The notes: generated by a model from the letters alone, not told the origin. 64,000 bases of DNA from Sphaerisporangium sp039871875 (GCF_039871875.1 NZ_JBDPMD010000002.1:310001-374000), one strand, 5' to 3'. Positions 53,145-62,786 are shown, counted from the first letter of the stretch. Program-made: numbers and translations.

Positions 53145-53989
53145 CGTGCGAGGAGGTACGGATGTCGCTCGGCGCGCACGTGCTCGGCGCGCTGGAGCCG
53201 CGGGAGGCCCTCCTGGTGGAGGCGCACCTGGCGACCTGCGCGGGCTGCCGGGACGAGCTGGAGGAGCTCGGCGGGCTGACCGCCATGCTCGCCAAAGTCG
53301 GCGAGGAGGACATCGAGCAGGCGGGACGGCCACCGCACGCGGTGCTCGACCGCCTGATCGCCACGTCGGTGCGGCGCCGCCGGCTCAACCGCGCCGTGCT
53401 CGGTCTCGCGGCCTCCCTGGTCGTGGTCGCCCTCGGTGGCACGGCCTTCCTCGCCCTCGCCGGCGACGGGCCCGGCGAGCACGCCTCCGCGCCCGCCGCG
53501 CTGGCCCAGCCGACGCCGAGCCCCGCGGTGAGCGCCGACACGCAGGGACGCGGCGCCCCTGAGGCCGCGGACCAGCCGATGCTCGCCACGGGCACGGCCG
53601 CGCCGCACGGCATGGCCTCGCCCCCGCAGGGCCGTGTGGGCTCCGACCCGGCCGGCTCGCCCGCGGCCCAGAAGGACGCCGCCGCGCGCATGTTGTCCGG
53701 CGAACGGGCCGGCGTGCGCGCCGACCTCACCCTGACCCCCCGCGGCGCCGAGGGCACCTCGATCGTGATCCGGCTGTCCGGCGTGCCGGACGGCACCTCC
53801 TGCCGCGTCACCGCCGTCGGGCTGGACGGCACCAAGGCCCCCGCGGGCGGCTGGACCGTCGATCAGGCCGACTACCGCGACGGCACGGCCACGTTCACCG
53901 GCCAGACCGAGCTGAGCGCCGAGACGATCGAGGGTTTCGAGATCAGCACCTCGACCGGCAAGCGGCTGCTGTGGCTACCCTTGCGGTAG
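53141..53989 (+). CDS. Zinc-finger anti-sigma factor, single-pass membrane protein
   Basis: A 282-aa protein. The N-terminal ZAS motif (HLATCAGC with upstream His) binds the sigma factor. One span at about 84-105 (AVLGLAASLVVVALGGTAFL). The extracellular part has a low-complexity Ala/Pro linker and a beta-rich C-terminal domain with one Cys. It holds the ECF sigma inactive until an envelope signal is sensed. Confidence 0.9.
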   Translation: MTCEEVRMSLGAHVLGALEPREALLVEAHLATCAGCRDELEELGGLTAMLAKVGEEDIEQAGRPPHAVLDRLIATSVRRRRLNRAVLGLAASLVVVALGGTAFLALAGDGPGEHASAPAALAQPTPSPAVSADTQGRGAPEAADQPMLATGTAAPHGMASPPQGRVGSDPAGSPAAQKDAAARMLSGERAGVRADLTLTPRGAEGTSIVIRLSGVPDGTSCRVTAVGLDGTKAPAGGWTVDQADYRDGTATFTGQTELSAETIEGFEISTSTGKRLLWLPLR

Positions 53990-54025
53990 CGCCGCCCGTC
54001 CGCGGTGCGCGCGGTGAGGGGTCAG

Positions 54026-54355
54026 ATGGAGACCGTGTCGGCGGCCGATCTCGGCGCCGAGCTGGGTGAACGCGCCACCCTGGTGCACTTCTCCACGGCG
54101 TTCTGCCAGCCGTGCCGTGCCACCAGGCGGGTGCTGGGGGAAGTGGCGGGCATGGTCGCCGGGGTGCGCCACGTCGAGGTGGACGCCGAGTCGCGGCTCG
54201 ACCTGGTCAGACGGCTCGGCGTGGAGAGCACGCCGACGGTGTTCGTGCTGGACGCGGCGGGCACGGTGATGAAGAGAGCCGCCGGGCTTCCCCGTAAAGC
54301 AGATGTGATCGCGGTGCTCGGGCGCACGGTATCTCACGAAACGGACGCGACGTGA
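54026..54355 (+). CDS. Thioredoxin-family protein
   Basis: A 109-aa protein; ATG 54026 (METVSAADL) is the likely start although the frame opens at GTG 54005. Active site FCQPC with preceding LVHFSTA, and cis-Pro region ESTPTVFVLD. Cytosolic thiol-disulfide exchanger. It precedes the sulfurtransferase operon and probably works with it or with a DUF4395 partner (see next entries). Confidence 0.88.
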   Translation: METVSAADLGAELGERATLVHFSTAFCQPCRATRRVLGEVAGMVAGVRHVEVDAESRLDLVRRLGVESTPTVFVLDAAGTVMKRAAGLPRKADVIAVLGRTVSHETDAT

Positions 54356-54380
54356 CAGATTCCGAGACCGGAGGTACTGT
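54352..54380 (+). promoter_or_regulatory. Promoter of the sulfur operon leader
   Basis: GTGACA (54352-54357) and TACTGT (54375-54380) are spaced 17 bp and resemble -35 and -10 boxes. The start point would fall at about 54387-54388, on the A of the leader-peptide ATG, giving a leaderless mRNA. Confidence 0.55.
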
Positions 54381-54387
54381 CGTGGAC

Positions 54388-54468
54388 ATGACATCCTCGA
54401 CAGAGCTGACGAAGCGGCGGGCGGTCGATTTCTGCCGCGTCGCCACCGCGCTCTGTCGCACTGCCTGA
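54388..54468 (+). CDS. Cysteine-containing leader peptide (attenuator)
   Basis: A 26-aa ORF from ATG 54388 to TGA 54468, ending RAVDFCRVATALCRTA. Short RR-VD-CR-CR peptides occur upstream of sulfur genes in actinobacteria, where ribosome stalling at Cys codons couples downstream expression to cysteine supply. This copy is placed 245 bp upstream of the sulfurtransferase gene and appears leaderless. GTG 54382 is an alternative start. Confidence 0.75.
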   Translation: MTSSTELTKRRAVDFCRVATALCRTA

Positions 54469-54551
54469 GGGCGATCCGTCGCGGTCCGTACCGCCACCGA
54501 TCTGAAGAGTGCCCGTTCCCATCGGCACGACCCCTTCAGGAGCATCCCGTC

Positions 54552-54698
54552 ATGCAGGTTGACCCAGCAGGCTCGCGCCTAGGCGCGATCGTGTCCTGCC
54601 CACGGGCCGGCGGCCTGCTCGCCACGTTCCTGAACCGCGTCCCGGCCCTGCCGGCCGGTGCCCCGACGTACTTGATCACACCGCCGCTAACCCGATAA
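54552..54698 (+). pseudogene. Short ORF resembling the N-terminus of DUF4395
   Basis: A 48-aa ORF (MQVDPAGSRLGAIV start) ends with TAA 15 bp before the sulfurtransferase start. DUF4395 membrane proteins begin similarly and lie between thioredoxin and sulfurtransferase genes in related actinobacteria (from memory). Here the membrane domain is lost, so it may be a remnant, or a short spacer peptide in the attenuator. Confidence 0.4.
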
Positions 54699-54712
54699 CG
54701 GGAGGTTCCCCA

Positions 54713-55552
54713 ATGAGCCGCTCCGCCGTACTGGTGGACGCCGAATGGGTCGAGGCCAACCTCGACACCCCTGGTGTCGTGCTCGTCGAGGTCGACGAGG
54801 ACGCCAGTGCCTACGACAAGGGCCACATCCGTGGCGCCGTGAAGATCGACTGGAAGAAGGACCTGCAGGACCCGGTCCGCCGTGACTTCGTGGACCGTGA
54901 GGGCTTCCAGGCCCTGCTCTCGGCTCGGGGCATTTCGAACGACGACACCGTGGTGCTGTACGGCGGCAACAACAACTGGTTCGCCGCCTACGCCTACTGG
55001 TACTTCAAGCTGTACGGCCACGAGAACGTCCGCCTGCTGGACGGCGGCCGCAAGAAGTGGGAGCTCGACTCCCGCGAGCTGGTGACCGAGGTGCCCGCGC
55101 GTCCCGCGACGCAGTACACCGCCAAGGACCAGGACCTCACGCTGCGCGCCTTCCGCGACGACGTCGTCAACGCGATCGGCAAGCTCAACCTCGTGGACGT
55201 GCGCTCGCCCGACGAGTTCACCGGCAAGCTGCTCGCGCCGGCCCACCTGCCGCAGGAGCAGGCGCAGCGCGCCGGCCACATCCCGACCGCGCGCAACATC
55301 CCGTGGTCCAAGGCGGCCAACGACGACGGCACGTTCCGCTCCGACGACGAGCTGCGCACGCTGTACGGCGAGGCCGGTGTCGACTTCGGCAAGGACACCA
55401 TCGCCTACTGCCGCATCGGTGAGCGCTCCGCGCACACCTGGTTCGTCCTGCACGAGATCCTCGGGCAGGCCAACGTCAAGAACTACGACGGTTCTTGGAC
55501 CGAATACGGCTCGCTCGTAGGCGTGCCGATCGAGCTCGGGGAGGCCCGATGA
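54713..55552 (+). CDS. Thiosulfate sulfurtransferase (rhodanese)
   Basis: A 279-aa protein from ATG 54713 with GGGAGG upstream. Two rhodanese domains; the catalytic loop CRIGERS lies in the second. Matches the SseA/CysA group, which moves sulfane sulfur from thiosulfate to cyanide or thiols. It is probably controlled by the Cys leader upstream and is translationally coupled to the DUF1416 gene (ATGA). Confidence 0.93.
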   Translation: MSRSAVLVDAEWVEANLDTPGVVLVEVDEDASAYDKGHIRGAVKIDWKKDLQDPVRRDFVDREGFQALLSARGISNDDTVVLYGGNNNWFAAYAYWYFKLYGHENVRLLDGGRKKWELDSRELVTEVPARPATQYTAKDQDLTLRAFRDDVVNAIGKLNLVDVRSPDEFTGKLLAPAHLPQEQAQRAGHIPTARNIPWSKAANDDGTFRSDDELRTLYGEAGVDFGKDTIAYCRIGERSAHTWFVLHEILGQANVKNYDGSWTEYGSLVGVPIELGEAR

Positions 55553-55854
55553 CCACCGCCGCACAGGGATGCGCCGCACCGGAGCAGACCGTAGCGCTGC
55601 CCGCCGGCATCGACCTGGCCACCCAGGCCGTGATCCAGGGCGTCGTCACCGGCGCCGGCACCGCGTACGCCCGCCTGCTCGACCACTCCGGTGAGTTCAC
55701 CGGCGAGGTCGTCGTCTCCGACGAAGGCATCTTCCGCTTCTTCGCCGCCCCCGGCTCCTGGACCGTCCGCATCATCGCGGGCGGCGGCAGGACCAAGGAC
55801 GTCGCGGTGGAGGCCCGCCTCGGCGAGGTCTCCCAGCTCCAGGTCGCCGTCTGA
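55549..55854 (+). CDS. DUF1416 protein, sulfurtransferase partner
   Basis: A 101-aa protein; ATG 55549 overlaps the previous stop. Beta-sandwich pattern (VIQGVVTGAGTAYARLLD, GEFTGEVVVSDEGIFRFFAA) typical of DUF1416, which regularly follows the sulfurtransferase gene in actinobacteria. Role unknown, presumably in thiosulfate or sulfane sulfur use. Confidence 0.9.
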   Translation: MTTAAQGCAAPEQTVALPAGIDLATQAVIQGVVTGAGTAYARLLDHSGEFTGEVVVSDEGIFRFFAAPGSWTVRIIAGGGRTKDVAVEARLGEVSQLQVAV

Positions 55855-56155
55855 CCTTCGCCCACACATCCGAAGCCTGAGGGTCGGCATTCCCACTGGG
55901 GACGTCGGCCCTCAGGCGTTGCGGTGCTGTCCAGCAAGTCTCACGAACGCCGCTGGGCCCGGGCAGGCCTCGGCAGGTTCGAGGATGCGGGCCATATCAT
56001 TATTTGGCGTGCATATCGCGATATGTGTCCCTTAGTGGACATCGAGAGTTATGTCACAACGGATATCATCCGCACTCGTCTAGGCCGCGTCGAACACCCG
56101 ATCTATCGTCCGATCGCAAGATCCGATGGATTTATGTGACTTTCGAGGAGTTCGC
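55855..56155. other. Intergenic region upstream of the RHS gene
   Basis: About 300 bp. It becomes AT-rich from 55988 (CATATCATTATTTGG). It contains the dyad at 56012-56025 and probably the RHS promoter. No gene seen. Confidence 0.5.
56012..56025. promoter_or_regulatory. Perfect palindrome CATATCGCGATATG upstream of RHS
   Basis: A 14-bp perfect palindrome, 131 bp upstream of the RHS start. Its core resembles the dyad at 611-630 near tRNA-Sec. Possible operator of a regulator outside the window. Confidence 0.4.
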
Positions 56156-59100
56156 GTGGGTGGGCGGGACGTTTCACTGTTTTCTGTCATTGGCAAACGG
56201 CGAAGGAAGACGGGCTGGTCGGCCCGGGGCCTGGCGCTGTTGACGAGCGTGGTGTTGCTCGCCTCGTTGACCGGAACCCCGGAGGTGGCGGCCCAGACGG
56301 CGCCCGCAGGCACGACCACCGCGCGTGCGCCGGTGACTGTGCGGCCCGACCGGGCTTCGGCCATCCTCACCGCCCGGTTGCAGAACGCACGGGTGGCCGT
56401 CGAGTCCGAGACGACCGAATCATCTTTGACGTACGCCAACCCGGACGGGTCACTGACGGTGGAGGCTGCGTCCGGTGTTGTCCGTGTGCGCGAGGACGGG
56501 CAGTGGGTCCCCGTGGACACCACGCTGGTGGAGTCGGGCGGAGTCTTCCGGCCGAAGGCCGCCAAGGCGCAAGTGGAGTTCTCCGCGGGAGGAGCGGACG
56601 CGCCGCTCGCCGCCATCGCCCAGAACCCGGACAAGCGGTTCGGACTGCGCTGGCCGTCGGAACTGCCCACGCCGCAGGTGGCCGGAAACATCGCCACGTA
56701 CCCAGGAGTGGACGGTGAGGGCGGAACCGACCTGGTGGTCACCGCCCTTCCGACCGGCTTCCGTTTCGACCTGGTCGTTCGGCAGCGCCCTACCGGCGAC
56801 CTACGGTTCACCTTTCCCGTCGAGGCGCGGGGCTTGAAGCTCGGTGAGGCCGCCGGGGGCACGCTGGAGCTCACCGACGACGAGGGGGAGCTCGCCGCCG
56901 CCGCACCGAAACCGGTCATGTACGACTCTCCCGCCACGGCGAGCGAGTCAGGACCGGTCCGCAGCGGCCCTCTCTCGGTGAAAGTCGAGTCCCGGGACGG
57001 CGGCCAGGTGCTCGTCCTGGAGCCCGACATGGCCTTCCTGACGGATCCGGCGACCAGGTATCCCGTCACGGTCGACCCGACGATCACGCTGCCCGTGACG
57101 ACGAGCGCCACGGTCTACTCCGGCACGGGCATAAGCACCAACGGTTCCCTCGACGTTGGCAACCACGACATCAGGTGGGAGGACTTCTCGTCCGAGCGAC
57201 GGTACTCCCGGGCCCTGCTGGGGTTCGACACGTCGCAACTCGTCGGCAAGACCGTCGTGGACGCCCGGCTGGAGTTGCGCAGCCCGGGTGGTGAGGCCCG
57301 CTCCTACCAGGACTACATGTCAGCGTCCGGGCCCACGATTACCAGGACCTACCAGTGCACATATCCGGCCTGGAGCAACCTGACGCAGTACTCCTCCGGC
57401 AGCCGGGTGTCGCGGAACAACCGCCACTGGGAGGCGAACAAGACGACCTGGGCCACGCCCACCAGCAGTAGCGCGGACTGGTGGGATCTCGGAGAATGCC
57501 CCTCCAGTACGACCACCGGACCGCGGACCGAGCCGTCCATGTCCAGCGGCAACTGGGGCTGCGGCGCCGTCCAGATTCAGGCGCGGCAGATCACCGCCGC
57601 GTGGAACAGCGGCGTCGGGTGGTCCGGCAAGCCGGCGACGACCCCCGTCGGTGCCCAGGTCGCCACCGACCCGACGGGATGTTCCGGCTCGTCGCCCTCC
57701 CAGCCCGCGCTCTGGCGTTGGCAGGTCACCGACATCGCGAAAGCCTGGGCGGCGGGTGCGGCGGGCCATGGGCTCAGTCTGCAACTGGCTGCCGAGAACA
57801 CGTCTGTCTCGCCGTTCGAGCGCCTTTTCGACTCCCCGTCCTCGTACGGCGCCGACGTCCGTCCTCCGATGCTCTCGGTCACCTACGCGCTGCCTCCGGA
57901 AGCCGGCCCGCTGGTGACATGGCCGTCGGTCACCGCGGCGGACGGCACCGTGCAGGCGACCTCGGTCACTCCGCAACTCCAGGCGCGGTTCACCGATGAC
58001 GGCATCGTGCGCAGGGTCGAGTTCGACCTCGAACACGACCCGTCCGCGGTCACGCAGGGCACCGGCCAGATCTGGTCCGGCGCGGTGGACGGCGTCCAGG
58101 GCAACGGCCCCGCCCTGGTGAGCATGCCGGCCGGGAAACTGCTCGACGGCTGGAAGGTGCGGTGGCGCGCTCGCGCCTTTGACGGCGCGGCGTACTCGGC
58201 GTGGACCGCGTGGCAGAACGTCACCGTCGCCGCAGCCGCCGGCGCCACCGGCGTCACGTGTCCCGACTACCCGGCGGGGCAGTGGAGCCCGGTCAAGAGC
58301 GGTCCCGCCACCTGCACTGTGACGCTGGTCTCCGGTGGAGCAGTGCCGTTCACCTGGGGGCTGGACGACCCGGCCACCTCCCAGACGGGCAAGGGTACGG
58401 GCAGCGCGACGCTGCAGATCTCGCCTCTACAAGGCTGGCACACCTTGTATGTGAAGGTCGGCCGGAACGCGGTGGCCGCGCATTCCTTCGGGGTGGGCGA
58501 CGGCGCGCTCCTGCAACCGGGCACCGGTACGCACACCCGCCGATCGGTGACCCTGGCGGCCACCGCCCGGCCCACATGGACCGGCGTCCGGTACCAGTAC
58601 CGCACGGATCTCAGCGCTTCCGGACCCTGGGCCGCCGTGCCCGCCGCAGACGTCACCCCTCCCGGCGGTGGCGCGCCACTGACGTCGTGGCCGTTCACAC
58701 GTACTGACCCGCAGAACCCGTTCATGGGACTCGTGTGGAACGTCGCGGCGACGCTCGTGTCCGCCGGACGACCGCCGGGGCCCGTGGAGGTGAGGCCCTG
58801 CTTCATGGCCGCCGGCACGGCGGACGCATGCGGCCCGGCACGGCTGCTGTTCGTCGATGAGGGCGGCTTCGGTGAGTCCGAGGCGACGGCGGCCCTCGGC
58901 CCGGGCAGTGTCTCGCTGCTGACCGGTGATCTCTCCGTCGGCGCCACCGACGCCTCCGTCGGAGGCCTCGGCGTGAGCCGTACCCACACGACACTGAAGC
59001 CGTACACCGAACAGGGGGCGGCTGGCGTCTTCGGCCCGGGGTGGTCGGCGGCCTTCCCCGCCCAGTCCGGCCGTTCCTCCCATCAGTTCGACGACCACTC

Positions 59101-62100
59101 GGCGGAGGGGTACGTCCAGCTCGTCGGACCTGGCCGGGTCATCTCCACCTACCTGCTCGCCGCCGACGGCTCGTTCCGGGGTGTCGGCGATGCCAAGGAT
59201 GGTTCACGGATCTTCAAGCGGTCCGCGAACGAGTTCGTCTACATCGGCCCGGACGACAGTACGACGACCTGGGTGAAGAACGCCGGCGGGCGGTGGACGG
59301 TCAGCACAGTGGAGACCCCCGCCAGTGAGTCGACCGCCAGTTACGTCATCGATGCCTCCGGCCGCTACTCCCGCCTGCTGGCCCCGCCACCCACGGACGT
59401 CACATGCACAGGCACCCTGGTGACGGGCTGCCGCGCGCTGGACATCACCTATGCCTCCACCACCACGGCGACAGGCGTGTCCAGCGGCTGGGGCGACTAC
59501 ACGGGCCTGGTCAAGCAACTCACCTACGTGGCGGCCGATCCGGCGGGTGTGATGAGAAGCACCGTCGTGGCGACCTACCAGTACGACTCCACCGGACACC
59601 TCAGGAAGGTCACCGACGCGCTGACCGGCCTCGCCGTCGTCTACTACTACACCGGCCAGGGCAGGCTCTCGCAGATCACCCCGCCCGGCGTCGAACCGGT
59701 ACGGATCGAATACGACACCGCGGGCCGGGTGGCGCACACCGCTCGCACCACTCCGCAGGGCGAATCGGTACAGGCCGTGGCTTACGGAGTACCGCTGACG
59801 GGAGCGGCCGCGCCGGTCGACCTCTCTGCCGCCCAGACGGCCACATGGGGTCAGGTGGAGGATCTGCCGGTCACCGGTGCCGCCCTCTTCCCGGCCTCGC
59901 ACGTCCCGCCTCGGGCGGGTGACGGGTCATACGTGCCGGGTGCCGCGGACTGGCCGTACGCCGGGCTGGCCTATCTGGACGCCGAAGGCCGGCCCGTGAA
60001 CGGCGCGGCCTTCGGGGCGGGCGGTTGGCAGGTCTCCAGCACCCGATACGACGACCGGGGCAACACGATCTGGGAGCTCACGGCGCGCAACCGCGCACTC
60101 GCCCTGAACCCCACCGCAGAGGTGCTTCCCTTCGTGGCCGCCCAGCCGGACCCGGCGGCGCGTGCCAACCTGCTGGCCTCGGTGAACACCTACAACGCCG
60201 ACAGCGACCAGCTCACTCACCTCGATCCGGCCGCCGAGGTGACGCTCGATTCCGGCAGGGTGGTCGCGGCGCGCGTGCGCACGTCCTACATCTATGACGA
60301 GGGCAAGCCCGTCACGGGGACGGACGAGTTCGGGGTGAGCTACGCGGACAAGGACTGGCACCTCGGCACGACCACGAAGATGGAGCCAGTGATCCTGGAT
60401 GGGGACACGTCCATCGGCGCCGCGGACGTCAGCCTCAGCAAGAACGGGTACGACCCGGTCCAGGCCGGTGACCCCTCCGGGTGGAAGCTGCGCAAGGCCA
60501 CCACGAGCACCGTGGTGATGAACGGCCAGAGCGACCTTGTGCAGAAGTACCGTTACGACTCCTCCGGGCGGGTGATCGAGAGCCGCGGGCAGGGCAGCAA
60601 CGGCAACGACGCCGGCACCACCGTTTGGGGCTACTACACGGCCGGCGCCAACTCGGCGTACCCGGCCTGCGCCAACAAGCCGCAGTGGGCGGGTCTGGTC
60701 TGTCAGATCGGTCCCAAGGCGCAGCCTGCCGGCCCGCCGCTGGCCACGACGAAGAAGACCTACACCTACTACCTCCAACCCGCGACCGTCACCGAGACCG
60801 CCGGCACCACCGTCCGCACCTCGACCTCGGGCTACGACACCACGGGCAGGCTGATCTCGCGCACGCTCACGGTCACCCCGCAGGCCAACGGCGGGACCCC
60901 CGTGCCCGGCACCACGTTCGGCTACGACGCGGCGACCGGCCTGCCCACGCAGGTCTCGGCGGGCGGCAAGAGCGTCGTCACGGGCTACGACACGCTCGGC
61001 CGTCCGGTGTCGTACACCGACGCCACCGGCAATGTGACCGTCACGGGGTACGACCTCGACGGGCGCGTGGCCAGCGTGAACGACGGCAAGGGCACGACAA
61101 TCTACGGCTACGACGGCGACGACGCGCTCGGACGGCCGGAGCGTCGTGGACTGCTCACCAGCGTTCAAACCAGCGTAGGCACCTTCCAGGCCGGTTACGA
61201 CCAGGACGGGCGGCTGGACCTGCGGACGTATCCGAACGGTCTGTGGGCCGGCGACCGATACGACAGCACCGGCCGCCGCACCGGGCTGGCCTACGGCATG
61301 GACCGGACGAACTGGTCGCCGTGGCTCCAATTCACCGAGCAGGTGGACGCCGATGGCCAGACGACCGGCACCACGTCACCCGGCGGGCTGCGCCGCTACC
61401 GCTACGACCTCGCCGGGCGGCTGATGCGGGTGCAGGAGACCCCCGCCGGCGGTGCCTGCACGACTCGCGTCTACCAACTCGACGTCAACTCCAACCGCAC
61501 GGGCCTGTCGACTTATCCCGCCGCCGTGGACGGATCGTGCTCGACCACGACCACGCCTATGAGCGAGCAGCACACCTACGACACGGCCGACCGGCTCACC
61601 GACGCCGGATACGGCTACGACAATCTGGGACGGACCCTGACCGTGCCCGGCGGGCAGGTCGGTGGCGGGACCGCGCTGACCGCCGCGTACTACGCCAACG
61701 ACAGGATCGCGACCCTCACGCAGGGATCCCGTTCCCAGACGTTCACCCTCGATCCGGCAGGTCGGATCGACACCACCGTTGTCACCGGCGGGCCCTCGTC
61801 CGGGACCGTCGTCAACCACTACTCCGGCGCCGGCGACACACCGGCGTGGATCTCTGAGTCGGACGGTTCCTGGACCAGGAACCTCGAGGTCTTCGGCGGG
61901 CTCGCCGCGGTGCAGAGTCCTACGGACACCAAACTGCAGATCGCCGACATGGGCGGCGACATCGTTGCCACGGTCGCGAACGATCCAGCGGCTACCGGCG
62001 TTGACTCGTACGCGGAGTTCGCCGAGTACGGCAGCCCCGCCGCCGGTGGCGGCGCCACGCAGAGGTACGGCTGGCAGGGAGAGCAGGCACGGCCGTCGGA

Positions 62101-62683
62101 CGGCATCGGTGGCCTCGTCCTCATGGGCGCCCGGGTGTACAACCCTGCGGTGGGCCGCTTCCTCCAGGTCGATCCGATCCGCGGCGGCTCGGCGAACAAC
62201 TACGAGTACAGCGCCCAGGACCCGGTGAACAACGGCGACGCGGCCGGGATGTCGGTGGCGAAGAAGCCGAAAAAGAAGAAGAAAAGGGGGAACGGTCAGG
62301 CTTGTGACAAGAAGTCCAGCCTAGGGACTGCCGTAATTCCCGACATCAGCAGGCTCGAGGAAGTCTGCTATCGAAACTGGGATAATCCTTGCGATCTCGA
62401 GGACTTTCGTAATGATGTCCACGATCTACGGGATGAGAAGATGTTCGGCACCAAGTTGCCGGATCCCGTCAACATGTCGGACAAGCAGACACGGAAGTTC
62501 GCGGTGGGCTACTGCGACAAGCTCAACGATGCCATAAAGGATTATATGAAGACCGAAGGCCAAAATAATCGTCTTTGGTCGAGCGCAGGGTTGTCGGCCA
62601 GCTCGGTCAGCGCCTCCCGCTTCGGGTCGGTGGTGGCGTGCGGACCGGGCTTCCAGGGGACGTCCTATTACGGCCTCGGCTGA
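56156..62683 (+). CDS. Secreted RHS-repeat polymorphic-toxin-like protein
   Basis: A 2175-aa protein. GTG 56156 is preferred over ATG 56126 because GAGGAG lies at 56145-56150. Signal peptide or anchor about 15-50 (ARGLALLTSVVLLASL). A DNRLRE-like domain lies around 330-600 (RYSRALLGFDTSQLVGKTVV). RHS/YD repeats from about 930 to 2000 (YRYDLAGRL, GYDTTGRL). The RHS core ends GVGRFLQVDPI-like (AVGRFLQVDPIRGGS). The C-terminal 130 residues, after a Lys-rich stretch (KKPKKKKKRG), have lower GC and four Cys and match no domain I know; by family analogy this is the toxin tip. No obvious immunity gene follows. Confidence 0.85.
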   Translation: MGGRDVSLFSVIGKRRRKTGWSARGLALLTSVVLLASLTGTPEVAAQTAPAGTTTARAPVTVRPDRASAILTARLQNARVAVESETTESSLTYANPDGSLTVEAASGVVRVREDGQWVPVDTTLVESGGVFRPKAAKAQVEFSAGGADAPLAAIAQNPDKRFGLRWPSELPTPQVAGNIATYPGVDGEGGTDLVVTALPTGFRFDLVVRQRPTGDLRFTFPVEARGLKLGEAAGGTLELTDDEGELAAAAPKPVMYDSPATASESGPVRSGPLSVKVESRDGGQVLVLEPDMAFLTDPATRYPVTVDPTITLPVTTSATVYSGTGISTNGSLDVGNHDIRWEDFSSERRYSRALLGFDTSQLVGKTVVDARLELRSPGGEARSYQDYMSASGPTITRTYQCTYPAWSNLTQYSSGSRVSRNNRHWEANKTTWATPTSSSADWWDLGECPSSTTTGPRTEPSMSSGNWGCGAVQIQARQITAAWNSGVGWSGKPATTPVGAQVATDPTGCSGSSPSQPALWRWQVTDIAKAWAAGAAGHGLSLQLAAENTSVSPFERLFDSPSSYGADVRPPMLSVTYALPPEAGPLVTWPSVTAADGTVQATSVTPQLQARFTDDGIVRRVEFDLEHDPSAVTQGTGQIWSGAVDGVQGNGPALVSMPAGKLLDGWKVRWRARAFDGAAYSAWTAWQNVTVAAAAGATGVTCPDYPAGQWSPVKSGPATCTVTLVSGGAVPFTWGLDDPATSQTGKGTGSATLQISPLQGWHTLYVKVGRNAVAAHSFGVGDGALLQPGTGTHTRRSVTLAATARPTWTGVRYQYRTDLSASGPWAAVPAADVTPPGGGAPLTSWPFTRTDPQNPFMGLVWNVAATLVSAGRPPGPVEVRPCFMAAGTADACGPARLLFVDEGGFGESEATAALGPGSVSLLTGDLSVGATDASVGGLGVSRTHTTLKPYTEQGAAGVFGPGWSAAFPAQSGRSSHQFDDHSAEGYVQLVGPGRVISTYLLAADGSFRGVGDAKDGSRIFKRSANEFVYIGPDDSTTTWVKNAGGRWTVSTVETPASESTASYVIDASGRYSRLLAPPPTDVTCTGTLVTGCRALDITYASTTTATGVSSGWGDYTGLVKQLTYVAADPAGVMRSTVVATYQYDSTGHLRKVTDALTGLAVVYYYTGQGRLSQITPPGVEPVRIEYDTAGRVAHTARTTPQGESVQAVAYGVPLTGAAAPVDLSAAQTATWGQVEDLPVTGAALFPASHVPPRAGDGSYVPGAADWPYAGLAYLDAEGRPVNGAAFGAGGWQVSSTRYDDRGNTIWELTARNRALALNPTAEVLPFVAAQPDPAARANLLASVNTYNADSDQLTHLDPAAEVTLDSGRVVAARVRTSYIYDEGKPVTGTDEFGVSYADKDWHLGTTTKMEPVILDGDTSIGAADVSLSKNGYDPVQAGDPSGWKLRKATTSTVVMNGQSDLVQKYRYDSSGRVIESRGQGSNGNDAGTTVWGYYTAGANSAYPACANKPQWAGLVCQIGPKAQPAGPPLATTKKTYTYYLQPATVTETAGTTVRTSTSGYDTTGRLISRTLTVTPQANGGTPVPGTTFGYDAATGLPTQVSAGGKSVVTGYDTLGRPVSYTDATGNVTVTGYDLDGRVASVNDGKGTTIYGYDGDDALGRPERRGLLTSVQTSVGTFQAGYDQDGRLDLRTYPNGLWAGDRYDSTGRRTGLAYGMDRTNWSPWLQFTEQVDADGQTTGTTSPGGLRRYRYDLAGRLMRVQETPAGGACTTRVYQLDVNSNRTGLSTYPAAVDGSCSTTTTPMSEQHTYDTADRLTDAGYGYDNLGRTLTVPGGQVGGGTALTAAYYANDRIATLTQGSRSQTFTLDPAGRIDTTVVTGGPSSGTVVNHYSGAGDTPAWISESDGSWTRNLEVFGGLAAVQSPTDTKLQIADMGGDIVATVANDPAATGVDSYAEFAEYGSPAAGGGATQRYGWQGEQARPSDGIGGLVLMGARVYNPAVGRFLQVDPIRGGSANNYEYSAQDPVNNGDAAGMSVAKKPKKKKKRGNGQACDKKSSLGTAVIPDISRLEEVCYRNWDNPCDLEDFRNDVHDLRDEKMFGTKLPDPVNMSDKQTRKFAVGYCDKLNDAIKDYMKTEGQNNRLWSSAGLSASSVSASRFGSVVACGPGFQGTSYYGLG

Positions 62684-62694
62684 CCGGTGAGCCG

Positions 62695-62751
62695 ACGTGC
62701 GTCACGCTCGTCGTGGTGTCTCACGACTCCTGCGTCGGGCGTGACGCACGT
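62695..62751. terminator. Long inverted repeat terminator after RHS gene
   Basis: A 13-bp perfect stem (ACGTGCGTCACGC, 62695-62707, with GCGTGACGCACGT, 62739-62751). A smaller hairpin (TCGTG/CACGA) lies inside the loop. Located 12 bp after the stop codon. Confidence 0.7.
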
Positions 62752-62786
62752 TCATCTCGGTTGTCCCTGACAACCTGCGAACAGTG

